Assembly: GCF_000234665.1 (NCBI RefSeq)
Contig: NC_018313.1
Coordinates: 410,377 to 474,376, forward strand
From: Leishmania mexicana MHOM/GT/2001/U1103
Taxonomy: Eukaryota; Euglenozoa; Kinetoplastea; Trypanosomatida; Trypanosomatidae
Direction: 5' to 3'
Length of the DNA: 64,000 nt
Part shown: in pieces, positions 41,801 through 51,900 of the stretch
Numbering within the stretch: position 1 is the first letter of the stretch
How the letters are laid out: every line of letters begins with the position of its first letter
Program-made: the position numbers and the translations under genes
Notes under the pieces: model-generated
Databases searched by the model: none
What the model saw: the letters and a program-made list of their open reading frames with translations, nothing else
What the model was told of the DNA's origin: nothing

Positions 41801-42957
41801 ATGAGCCCCTGCTTCCACAGCACACCACTCTCTGAGAGAATGGACAGCAGCTCCTGTGGGGTGAGGTCGTTGTGGTAGGCGATGTTCGCCGGCCGCAGCG
41901 GCTCGGCGATGTTGCCGGGCGCATAGCGGCCGCAGTGGCACACCAGCAGGTATTCGAACGTGCGGGCAGCCTTTGCGGACAGGCACAGCCGTTCGCTGAG
42001 CCGCACCACGCGTGGTCGTAGCTGCATCTTGTGAAGCTGCGCATCGATGAGGTGACTGGCGAGTTGGGTGACGGCGGCCATGCACGGCACGCACTGTTGG
42101 CGGAAGTCGAGGCCCACAAGCTCGATGTTGCGGAGGACTGCGGCGCTCAGGGTCATGCCAGAGACGAGGTAGGTGTAGTGTCTGAGGTACACCAGTACGT
42201 CCTTTGCGGCAAGGTAAGCGGAGTCGGACTCAAACCCAGGCACCTGAACCTCACCGTACTCACGCAGCCGCTGAAGCATGACGCTCGACTGGTAGGGGAA
42301 GTCACTGTCCTCGCCACCCTCGACGACGGGGTGGTCGGCAGCCGCCGACTTTGTCCCGTTGCGCTCGATACTGCCGCGATGCCGCTTGCGCCCCGCCACC
42401 TTGCCAGCCGCCTTGTCAGCCACCGCCGGCGCTGCCTCGTTGTCACTGCGTAGTAATGCCACGCCCTCGAAGAAGGGGCGCACGCAGTGGGGGACACTGA
42501 TGAAGGTCAGCGTCGTCAATTGGGTTGCCACATCAACCGCCACCGGCTTCGCTGCCGTGCCGCTGCCGTTGCAGCCAGCACCCGCCACTACCGCTGCCGT
42601 GCGGGTGCGGCACGGCACCGTTGGCTGGACGCACAGCAGGAAAAATTCAACGTAGAGGCGCAGGAGGTCCATGAGGGTGCGCGGCGGGGCGGACACAAAG
42701 TTTCCGGTGCGGTAGAAGTCACGCACATGGCGCGCTGCTGCACATGGCGTGTCTGCCGGTGTCGCGAATCCGCTGGCTGTGACAGTGCTTGCACCTGCCA
42801 CCTCGCACAAAGAAATAGGAGACTTGGGGGGCAGACGTGGGAGTGTGGCCGCGGCCGCAGCGGCTGTCGCATGCGTGGGCGTTCCCTGCAGAGGCTCAGC
42901 AGGTGGACCGACACTAGACCTTGTCGCACCAGCACTGCGCTTCGTCCTGGGGGGCAT
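38848..42957 (-). CDS. Double AAA+ domain ATPase (1369 aa)
   Basis: Two AAA+ modules at the C-terminus. Module 1: Walker A GPSGTGKT (899-906), Walker B ILFFDECES with D956-E957, then a sensor-1 Asn and downstream arginines in ILATNRAQNFDEAMNRRI. Module 2: Walker A GVSGTGKS (1158-1165) and Walker B IIVFDEAQ (D1212-E1213), with a less typical sensor region. The N-terminal 850 residues are helical with Ala/Ser-rich, acidic linkers around 450-620 and no domain I can name. Both modules keep the residues for ATP binding and hydrolysis. It is not obviously NSF, p97 or a proteasomal ATPase; paired AAA modules after a long helical region recall uncharacterised bacterial AAA proteins, which I could not compare. 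The frame reaches further to a TTG at 43047; the ATG at 42955-42957 (MPPRTKRSAG) is used. Confidence 0.85.
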   Translation of the reverse strand: MPPRTKRSAGATRSSVGPPAEPLQGTPTHATAAAAAATLPRLPPKSPISLCEVAGASTVTASGFATPADTPCAAARHVRDFYRTGNFVSAPPRTLMDLLRLYVEFFLLCVQPTVPCRTRTAAVVAGAGCNGSGTAAKPVAVDVATQLTTLTFISVPHCVRPFFEGVALLRSDNEAAPAVADKAAGKVAGRKRHRGSIERNGTKSAAADHPVVEGGEDSDFPYQSSVMLQRLREYGEVQVPGFESDSAYLAAKDVLVYLRHYTYLVSGMTLSAAVLRNIELVGLDFRQQCVPCMAAVTQLASHLIDAQLHKMQLRPRVVRLSERLCLSAKAARTFEYLLVCHCGRYAPGNIAEPLRPANIAYHNDLTPQELLSILSESGVLWKQGLIFSDIKMRTTFMECKYALPMETIAALSGDQLSEEQLIKLERTALLEVLNEERNAKTTSTAAATPAPQAEAHVGGSRSVSPSPKRGDEESDVDDEEALDSVLADIDPAVLASKDQDAIYEAVSHRLSNTLARRTATSSSARAVAAAPAAKNSAATETEEAVKDGKRSREESAMVTPSTAPPTAPPSRATDTTPRPEDGEEAATATSAPRKTRLVLADINPLAQRYRCTGTGAGAAAASSSPSATSHTDSSMRGVPYESDIEYMDAAFRILANMIRIRYAEGDMKDEEDSYTPKSKVEASIRELKGKVRVAAAVHESRLQATLSARTFTPRIEQLAQRLQLTEMEKQIMLFMVGNVISHDMLVAVNGRYVMRDGQRLITVGYMLFVLCESLEERVVARRAFYQSSPLVSNGVLSLTLDAVGRSCFNTDLMDYLVDIDRKIVDDVMGITAETAEMVPGSQLYFPKVELANVVLPTSTMERVLSTIEHYSLFEQCKKSSGFGDGLGTSKGGLVMLFHGPSGTGKTMLANAVAHHLKKRILLVSVSQFRSSTKAEADALRFLFREAKLSDAILFFDECESLFEDRTSNGTVTALLSEFERYDGLIILATNRAQNFDEAMNRRISLMMEFRPPDHQLRLRIWRSHIPKQLSMSEDVCLEKLALNYELSGGLIRNAVLAALSRAVAREKSATPKLTMRDLDEGARLQLRGFFLAAELPEGMSEFYLAPKRTLAELVVEPNLAKKLEGIASSAKSRSTLYTEWGFSEDANDDCGALYLFQGVSGTGKSLAAEGIAYECGATIRLCNVAELLLREEMRVHVVFEEGRRLGAIIVFDEAQVLFNESPKSLQLSQLIQYHARRYPRPVIVIATTVHRDGSGGRHLFSTTNINSRSSCMLFQAELTFALPCRPLREQLWRKAFPERVPTSSDVDYGRLSATSISPKLIRTIAFNVCCTAALLPVSERVVTMAMIEAEMDRTVTRERTAVSASAMFA

Positions 42958-43882
42958 CAGCACAGCAAGCCGGCGACACGCCAGAGAACAGTGAGACCGC
43001 AAGTTCGTGTGCGCCGTCCAAACGGCGGCGGCGGCGAAGGAATACAAGACCGGGGAACCGTGATCGGTGGGTGGGGACGCAACGCCGCGTGGAGGATAGG
43101 GGGACGGCAGGCGCGAGAGATGGCGCCACCGAGATGCCTCGTCCCTCTCCTCTTCTCACACCACTTATCTCCGCTGCAACCTCTGCAGCGACGCTCTTGC
43201 CGAAGGGAGGGGAGGGCGGGCGGGGTGGCTATGCTTTATTTAACGACGCGCCTTGAGTGGGTTGTACGTGTGTGGGAGGGGCAGGGCGCGTGATGGTGCC
43301 CCCTGCCGTCGCAGAGAAAAGGAAAGGGGCGAGAGAACTGTCCGGGCGCGCTTCCGGGATGGCAGGCGAGCAACGAGTGCCACCGAAGCACAAAGAATAC
43401 AAGACAGGCACGGACAGCCGGCGTTTCTTGCCCCGGTTGTGTGTGTGTGTGTGTGTGTGTGTGATGGCATCCGAAGCCGTCGGTGATGGAGAAGACGCAG
43501 AGGGGAGAGGGAGGGAGAGTGTACCGCCGGTGAGGCACGAGAAATCACGGCGCTGCGCAACAGAACAGAGGCGTGGCGCCAAGCGCCATCGTCTCGGTGA
43601 AGGGGAGTCTTTGGGGGTCCATTCGTGGCGCCATGGTCGCTTGCCGCGCGGGCGCCATCGCGAAGGAGAGGTCGACTTCAGCAGTGGACCACCATCTCCC
43701 CTCTGTGGGTGCCCCTCAGCGGTTCGCCACGCTCAGCAGGACGACAGCATGGAAAGCATAGGGAGAGCAACGGATGTAGCCGACATGCGACTTCCACCAT
43801 TACCACCAGCTCCTGCGTCCCATGCCGTGTATTCGCTTCTCCTCCTCACGTATGTGTGTGTGTGTAGTGATACGCTTTTCGC
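42958..43882. other. Intergenic spacer with GT microsatellite
   Basis: Purine run at 43200-43225 (minus-strand C/T tract, next AG near 43194) may be the acceptor of the AAA gene. A GT repeat lies at 43439-43463. No gene recognised. Confidence 0.45.
43439..43463. repeat. (GT)n microsatellite
   Basis: About twelve GT units in the spacer between the zinc-knuckle and AAA genes. Confidence 0.9.
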
Positions 43883-45211
43883 TTAGAAGGGGCACTCCTC
43901 CGTGGAGTGCTCAGCCATGCCACATCGCGCGCATCCCTTCGCGGATAGCAACAGCCCATCAAAGTCATCCTCGTCGATGCACTGCTTCGTCTTGACCACT
44001 TCGGCGGTGTCGACAGCAACACTAGCCGCCTGCTGTGTCTCCTGTTGCTGCTTGCCGATGAACTCTGAGGCGCGCGCGCGCAGCGAGCAGGCGTCCCCCT
44101 CCGCCCCTGCCCTGTCCGTCGTCGCCGCCGCCGCTTCCGCACAAATGTACTGCGACGTGGTCTCGGGTGCCGTCGGACGCGTGTACGTGCGCGCGAGCGA
44201 CACCACACCGAAGCGCCGAATAAGCTGGACAACAGACAGCTGCTCGTCGTACATCATTTCCGCCCAGCGGATGGGCAAGGAGGGGTACGGTGCCAGGGCG
44301 CCGGCCGCAGCACCGTCACCTGCGGCCCGCCTCTCCGCGCGCACCTTGGCACACCGGCGCATGAACACCAGCAGCAGTCCCATGTAATCGCTCTGGAGCA
44401 GGAGAAAGGGACTGTTGTTGAGCTCGTCGGTCGCTACGGCGGCGCACCCGTCGGCATCGGCCAATGGCACAGCTGCGTCGCTATCGCCGCACTGGCGTCC
44501 AGAGCGCGCCGCTGCCGCCGCCGCCGCCGTGAGCCGCGCGGCAAATTCGAACTTCCACACGCGCGTGGAGGCGTCGTAGGCGATGTGGACGGGATGCGGC
44601 AGCGGCGGAAGAGGTGACAGCGGCGCCGCATCGCCCGCCTTCTCCGTCTCTGCACTCGCAGCGCGTTCTCCCTCGACTTGTGCCTCTGTAGCGGCGTCCA
44701 GCGGTGCGACCCAGTGGTCAAGGAAGACGCGAAGCACGGGTTCCACAACGCGGGTGTAGTGGCGCAACAGGTGAGCTTCCTTCGGCAAGTCTTGCGCAGC
44801 GGCGGCGGCCATGACCGCGTCGCCAACACTTCGTGGCGCCCGCTTCACGTCGGAGACGTCACTCGTGCACCCTGGTGCATCACTGCCTTCGTCCTCCCTA
44901 CTGAAGGGCCAGTGAAAGAACACGAAGAAGAAGAGGGAGTACGTGAGGGCCACCTCCATCGCCATCTCGTAGCGCTGACCGCGGATCGACACCTGCACGC
45001 GATGCTCACTGGCAACGGTTGGTGGGATGGGGAGGACCAGGCTCTCAGCAGGCTCCTGGGTAGAGCTGCTTGGCGGGCATCCGTCACGTGGCTGCGGCGC
45101 CGCGAGAAGGCGAGGAAGCAGCTCCGACAGAATCTCTGCCACACACGGCGGCTCGGGTGGCAGAGATGGCGCCACAGGAGTGCTGCTCTGGTGATGCGGC
45201 ACAGCGGACAT
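43883..45211 (-). CDS. Hypothetical protein ending in a CCHC zinc knuckle (442 aa)
   Basis: Not recognised beyond its last 16 residues, which form a CCHC knuckle: C427-x2-C430-x4-H435-x4-C440, ending two residues from the stop. Such knuckles usually bind single-stranded nucleic acid. The N-terminal 65 residues are Pro/Ser-rich. A hydrophobic stretch VALTYSLFFFVFFHWPF (87-103) could be a buried core strand or a membrane segment. Ala-rich acidic linkers alternate with folded-looking blocks (LLRHYTRVVEPVLRVFLDHW near 150-170; LLQSDYMGLLLVFMRRCAKV near 285-305). The ATG at 45209-45211 (MSAVPHHQ) is used; the frame extends 25 codons only to a GTG. Confidence 0.78.
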   Translation of the reverse strand: MSAVPHHQSSTPVAPSLPPEPPCVAEILSELLPRLLAAPQPRDGCPPSSSTQEPAESLVLPIPPTVASEHRVQVSIRGQRYEMAMEVALTYSLFFFVFFHWPFSREDEGSDAPGCTSDVSDVKRAPRSVGDAVMAAAAAQDLPKEAHLLRHYTRVVEPVLRVFLDHWVAPLDAATEAQVEGERAASAETEKAGDAAPLSPLPPLPHPVHIAYDASTRVWKFEFAARLTAAAAAAARSGRQCGDSDAAVPLADADGCAAVATDELNNSPFLLLQSDYMGLLLVFMRRCAKVRAERRAAGDGAAAGALAPYPSLPIRWAEMMYDEQLSVVQLIRRFGVVSLARTYTRPTAPETTSQYICAEAAAATTDRAGAEGDACSLRARASEFIGKQQQETQQAASVAVDTAEVVKTKQCIDEDDFDGLLLSAKGCARCGMAEHSTEECPF

Positions 45212-45975
45212 GTGGCTGCGTGGCTCGATAGACGGCGAGGGCAACGCACGGAGGAAGAGAAAGCCCGCGTAGTTGAACGTGCGCACGCGCGAGTGTGGTG
45301 GTGGTGGTGGTGGTCCAACCGTTGCCTTTCACAGGTGCCCGCCCGACACACGGGGAGAGGGAGGAAAAGGAGGGTAGAAGATGCAAGCAAAAGGCTGAGG
45401 TCGCGCGATATGCAAGACATGACGGAGGACGCCCAAAACCTTCACACACGCATCGCGGAGGCAGGCGAGACGACATGCGAGAGACGGAGAAGCGCGGTGA
45501 TGCGTGCGATGCTGGACTAAACACACACGCATAGCCATACAGGGCCCAAAGACAAACTTGCAGCTCAAGCCCGCCTCCGAAGACCGGACAATCTGCGAGA
45601 GGCTATGTCCTCCTCCTCCGCCACTACATTACTACGTGCACGGCCTAGGTGCATCTTGCCTTCGCTTTCAAAGGAATCCGTCCTCATGCCCACGTGTGAG
45701 CCAACGCTCTTGAGCACATCCCTTCCGGGTGGGGCCGAGGAGCACGCACCCAACATTGGCGTCTGTGCGCTCGCTGCGTGATCACGGAATATGGTCCTTC
45801 TGGTGTCTTCTTGGATCATTGGTCGTCTGTACTAGAAACTCAAAAAACGCCCCACATGCGTGCACCGCCTGCGCAACCCGCTCCACCTCCTCCGTCCCCG
45901 TGCTTTCCATCATTGCCCACGGTGTGTGCGACGCACAGGTGCGGCTACAGCACGCCCTTTACGCGTGCGGTGCTG
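45212..45975. other. Intergenic spacer; possible small ORF or repeat remnant
   Basis: The segment 45560-45960 has more balanced composition than typical spacers and contains an ATG-started 84-codon frame (45565-45819, minus). I see no domain in it and do not call a gene; a degenerate repeat is equally possible. The rest is the 5' flank of the zinc-knuckle gene. Confidence 0.4.
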
Positions 45976-48900
45976 TCACTGCACGTTTCGGAGGCCATCC
46001 TGCGCCTGCCCGGCCCGTGCCCGCGCCGTGAGCTCCCTCACGAGGTGAGCCTTGCAATGGTACGTCAAGCAAGCCGCTCGCGAGCGGCTCGCGCCTGGCG
46101 CGTCCACGATCTCCACGGAGTCTGTCGACGCGTCAAGCAGCACCGGCTCACTCGCTGGTGGCTGTAGTGTCGGATCGCGAGCTTCAGCGTGCGCCAGCAT
46201 GCGATACAGCGCCAGTGGGTCCTCATCGTCCGCCGCCAGCTGGTGCTCCACTTCCTCCGCCGAGCTATCCAGCGTCGTCATGCCATTTGCCGGCGCCGCA
46301 GATGCCATGACAGCCATGCCCACGGCACGCGCGGTGTCGCGGCTCGCAAAGCACACGCACAAGTCCTGCGCACGCGTCAGCGCAACGTTCAGGCGATGCC
46401 AGTCCGCCAGAAATCCGAGCCCGTAGCGACCGAGGCGTCGATTCGCGCTGCGCTCCTCCCTGGCAACACCGTCGCTGCCATCACTGTCGCGCTCCTTCTC
46501 CCCTTGCGCCGCGTGCCGCTGCAGCTGCTGCAGCCGCGCCGCGCTCAGCGTCCGCACGCAGCTCAGCAGGATGATCCGCTTCTCCTTCCCCTGGAAGCTG
46601 TCCACCGTCGCCACCTGCACGCCACTGTGGCGCTCCTCCTGCGTGAGGGTCGACAGGATCGTGTCCTTCTGCGCAGTGTAGAAGGTGATGATGCCGACGT
46701 GCGCAGCCATCTCCCGCACCGTCATCTTGAAGAACGCGCGCAGCTGCCGCATGTAGTCCACCACAGCGGTGGCCTCGCGGCGGTTGAGCAGCGACCGGCA
46801 GCGCCGCCGCTCCATCGGCGAGTCACGCACGTCCACGAACACAAAGCGTGGGCATCGGCCGAGCCTCTGCGCGATGGTCGCCGGCGCGGCGGTTGGGCTG
46901 TCATGTGCGCGCGACCGCGCAAGCACGCTTCGATCGGTGAGCAGCCTCGAGCCGTAGAAGTACTCGTTGGGGAAGGCGGCAATGTCGGGGTGCATGCGGT
47001 ACTGCGTGCGCAGCAGGAAAGAGGGGTGGCCGCAGGCGAGCAAGCGCACCAGCAGACTGCGCCGCAGCCCGCAGCGGCTCGCCTCCCAGGAGAGCACTGT
47101 GGGCTGCAGCTGGCGGGAGTCGCCGACGAGCACGCTCTTGCTCTTGGCGAGAGCGACCGCCTGCAGCACGGCCGGCTCTGTTCCCTGCGACGCCTCGTCC
47201 ACGATGACCACGTCGAAGGCGAGCCCTTGCACCTGGCGGCCAATGTGGTGAAGCGAGCCAAGCGTGGAGAAGACGATGGCGGCGGACTCCAGCGTGTGCG
47301 TGCGAACGGCGCTGCGCACGGCCGCCCTCCCACTAGCGGCGCCGGCACGCTCGCCACGCCCGAGACTCTCCGCAGTAGCCGGGGCACCGCTCACGTGCCG
47401 CTCGACAACGTCGTCGAAGAAGACGGGCTCCGGCAACCGCAGCACTTCCCTGTCCACCCGGTCTCGCACACCGATGCGCAGCAGTCCGCCAGCCAGCACC
47501 GCATGCGCAGGCCGTTGCGCACCACCGGGTGCAGCTCCCCGCAGCTGCTCGCGCAGCCGCACCACACGCAGCAGCGCTTCGTCCACCCCACAGTTCGACG
47601 GTGCACACACCAAGATGCGCCGCGCCGTGCCCCGTGTTCGAGTGAGGTGGTGCAGTAGGTTTAGCGCCATCGAGCCGATGGTCTGCGTCTTGCCGGTGCC
47701 CGGCGGACCCTCAACCACGAGCACCTCCGGTGCGCGCGGCACAGGTGCCCATGTGCTCTGCTCTGCCACCCCGTCGTCCCAGCCGGGACACGCGGCGTAC
47801 AGAACGGCCAGGATGGCGCGAGTTTGCCAGTCGTTGAGCTGCTGCTGCAGGAGCAGGCGCGCGCGCAGCTGGTCGAGCAGCGGCACGGCGTGGGACTGGC
47901 CTGCGGTGGAGAGGAGCGAGTTGGCCCAGCCGCAGAAGGCCACACCGACAGGTGCCGTGCTGCGCGGGTCGTAGAGAGTGGCAGCGAAGCGGGTATGGTC
48001 AATCTTGTGCAGCGCCTCTAGCTCCATCAGCGAGGCGTTGACAGAGGTGAGCTTCGTGACGTAGAAGGTTGGCGACGATGCCGTGTCGTACGCCATGCGA
48101 AATACGTGAGAGAAGCGCAGCGAGGGAGGCCCATGATCGCCTGATGATTGCTCCACCACTGATGGAGTTGCGCACAGGTGTGCCGTACGCCCCCCTGGCG
48201 GCAGCGACTGCACGTTGCACACCTGCACAGCGCAGCCGAGGGTGCGCCAACTACGCGGCAGAGTGCCGAGCATCTCGTGCACGCGATGCTCAAGCTCGGC
48301 AACGGGGCAGTCGGAGAGTGGGCGCCGCAGCTCGCGCTCAGCCCACTTGGCCAAAATTGTTTGCAGAGGCAGCAGTACAGCGACGACGTCGCCTTCTGAG
48401 AAGGCGGCAGAGAGCCCCTGCTGCGCAGCCGCCACCACCACCGCATCAACAGACTTGGGGTGCATGATCGTCGAGGTTGTTGAGCCTCTCTGCGCACTCG
48501 AATGGGTGCCTTGCGCCTGTTGCTGCTGCCGCTGCAGATACACGTCAACAGCGGGGTTGGCACACGCTTGCACTTCAAAGTGCAGAGTTTGCGGGCCCGG
48601 CATGACCTCGCCGTTGTGCCCGCGTGACGCCGCGCAGCTGCTCTGCACTGCCACGCACGCTGGCGGGATGCCCGGGTGCAGCGGCAGCAGACTGTTCCAT
48701 AGGCAATTCACGGGAGACGGCGATGCCCCCTCGCCCGCTGTCACTGGTGCCGTCGCGGCTGAGTGGTGGCAGTGATGCGACGAGTTCGTGCCGCTCCTGT
48801 CGTGTCCTTTACACACACCATCCAGGAAGTCTTCATAGTTCCGAATGATGTCGTAGCGCAGCTCCAACGCAATGTGCGGCGCGAAGCGCACCGCGTACTC

Positions 48901-51900
48901 GCTCGCTGCGTCGCCAAAGGACATCGCGGCAGACGCGTTGAGCGATGCACCACCAGCGGAGGCGGCGGACCCGTCAGAGGAGACCCGCCGCAACACATCG
49001 GACGCACACACGAACACCTCTGGCAGCACAGGGACTTTAGGAGCCATGCACTGCGACGCAGGGCCAACAATGTCGTGGACGAGTGGCGGCTGCAGGTGAA
49101 GGAGATTCGTGCTGATGGCCACTCGGCGCAGGCGTTCTTGCAGCTGGCGCAGCTGCTCGGCGTGATGCACCCGGTGCGTGTTGCGGGCATTGATCTCTTG
49201 CAGCTTGTGCTGCAGCCGCGTCGGAGCTGCCCGCGCCGTGGTGGACGCCGTGGTCGACGGGGACGTCTTCGGCACCTTGGCAAGCGGCGCCGGCGCGGAT
49301 GCGGCGACCATCGCGTCTCCCTCGTCGCTGTCCACGTCCAACTCAATCATTGCAGATGAGCCGTTGTCAGCCGGCCGCGGTGGTGCGCTCTTGGGACTGC
49401 GCGTGTCTGCGCCACCGACGGGCGGCGTGCGCTCCCGTTTCACCGCTAAGTTGGCGAGGGGCCGGTCCGGGAAGAGCTGCTGCTGCCGCAGATCACGGCG
49501 TGTCGCTGCAACGGCTGAGCTGCCGTGGTCGCTGTGATGAGATACCGTGGTGGATGGCTTGCGCATGGGGAGACTGACTACACTGCCGTTCTGCGACCCC
49601 TCCGACGCCGCGGTGGACCGCTTGGCGGCCCGCTGCTGGCCCAACTCTGCCACTCGCTTCACCTCGTTCGCGTGGCGCAAGCGCTCCGCCGCGACGGCTG
49701 CCTGCGCCGCCTCCACTTCCTCTCGCCGTAGCGTGGCCTCCTCCAGCTCGAATTGGCGGAAGCGGCGCTCCTGATCTGCCAGACACTCGTTCATCGTCTG
49801 CGTCGCCTGTTCGGTGCAGCGGCGCAGCCACACGGCGCCATTCTGAGTAAGGCGCTTCTGCACGTCAGGGCTGCGTGAGCACAGCTGCACCAGCAGTGGC
49901 TGGACCTGCTTGTGAAACCGCACATCGCGCGCAGCCACGGCCGGCGGCAGAGCGTCGCTGATACGCAGCAGCACGCTGGCAAGGCTCGCCTGCGGGTACT
50001 GCTCCGCCTTGCGAAGCACCTGGATCAAGAGCCGTTGAACAACACTGTGGCGGTGCTGCGTCGACTCCGCCCCCTTGTCCCGCAGTTGATGCTCGCCCTT
50101 CTTCTCGATAGCACCGCGCTGGTCCTCCGCTGCCTCCTCGACTCCCTGATGGGTGCTGCCCACCGCGTGCGTGGCTGCTTCGCTGAGGGCCAGCATGGGG
50201 GCAGTGGGGAGAGCGAGAATAACCTGCTCAGCAAGCGCGCGGCGCTGCTCCACGTCCAGCGTCACCACGTCCGCCAGCAGAGCCGCCATCCACCACCCGC
50301 ACTGCACTTCCCACTCGCTCATCTGGTCAAAGGTGCACGCGCACAAGAGCGCCAGCCATCGGTGCCCCTGTGTGCGTGCTGTGTTTGTGACGACAGCGTC
50401 GTTCATGTCCCACGTCGCACAGGCACCACCACCACCACCGGCAGCAGCAGCAGCCGCGGCGGCGGCGATGGAAGCCGCAGAGTGAGGCGGTGGATGGAGG
50501 CGCAGCTCCGGCTGCGTAACCACGACGCGGCGCCACAGCCACATGGCCGCCTCAGTCGATAGTGTGCGGGAGACGGAGCTCGTGACGCCGATGCAGAACA
50601 CGGCGGTGAGCCGCTCAGCGAGCTTGCCAGCCTCTGCGTCCTCGGCAGCGGCAAAACGCATGGCGAAGAGAAGGCGCAGAAGCGGCCTTTCCTGCGTCAG
50701 CGCCCGAGACGCTGCGGCTGCCGCTGCCGAGGCGTAGGCTGCCTCCGTCGGCGCAGAGGGTAGCCTCAGCCACACTCGCTTCAGCAGTTCCTGCTGCTCT
50801 TGAAGCGTGTCTGCCAAGGTGCGCACGCAGCGCTGCACAACCCACTGAAAAGGCGGCGGCGCGCGCGACATGACCTTTGCTGGGGACATGAAGAGCCACT
50901 GTGGGCACGGCATTGCGTCCTCCTCCGCCAGAACCGTTAGCGCACCGCACAGACTCGCCACAACCTCCGAGAGGGGAAGAGGGCCGCCACTGATGCCGTT
51001 GCCTGCATGACCACCGCAGTCTGCCGGAGAGAGGGCGCTGCTCTTGCACACCTGCAGAATGAGCGTTGGCAGCGTGAGCCACAAACGTTGGAGGCACACG
51101 CTCGGGACACCGACCGTGCCGGCTGGGGCGGTGTCACCCCTCCCCTGGACCGCAGCACCCGTCGCGAACGCGTGCACATCCGCGTAAAAGAGAAGACGAT
51201 GCAGGCGCAGCGCGTGTGTGCTGCGGGTGTGCACGATGCCGCCAATGGCGAGCGTGAGGAGTTGCGACTCGTGCGCCACCAGCGTGTCGTGCAGGTAAGT
51301 GCTGCGCACGAGGCGTGGCAGCGCTGTGGCGAGGCTGTCGAGCAGCATATAGATACCGTACACGGCCTTGTCGAGCACTGCTATGGGGCTATCCGTGCCG
51401 TCCGACGCAGTCGCCGCGCCCCCGGCAGACAGCTTTGCCTTCGCAGCCGCCATCGCCTTCGCCCACTGGAATTGTTGCGCCGCATTCTTCAACAGCGGCC
51501 GCAGCAACCAACCAGCGCATCGCCCCGGCACCCACACCAGCGTTCCCGGGCCGGCATCGTCATGCCCAGCCGCCTTCGTTGCGCCACTGCCCTGGTGCTC
51601 AGGCGCAACCGCGTCGGTATGGCCCGCAGGGGATGGCGCAGACGCGTTGGGACCATCGGCCGACAGGGGTGCCGCCGTCCGCGGCGTCGGCGGCTCGAGC
51701 GCTGCCGCGAACATCCAGAGCCACTCCAGCCGCGCTCTGCGCCACGCCTCTTCTTCCTTGGTGCTCGCAAGACCGCTGGCGTTGTCCAGGAGACAGTGCA
51801 CGAGGACCTTAGCGAGCGCTCTGCGGATGAAAGTCGCTGCCACCGCATTCGCCCGTGGCATGCGCGGATTACTGGAAAGAAGAGCGTTTAGAGGGCCCAG

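Noticed and set aside
46189..47658. 489-codon plus-strand frame
   Set aside because: It is antisense to the helicase domain of the Sen1-like gene and recurs in the partial copy. It has His/Arg/Val-rich composition typical of GC-rich antisense frames and no domain.
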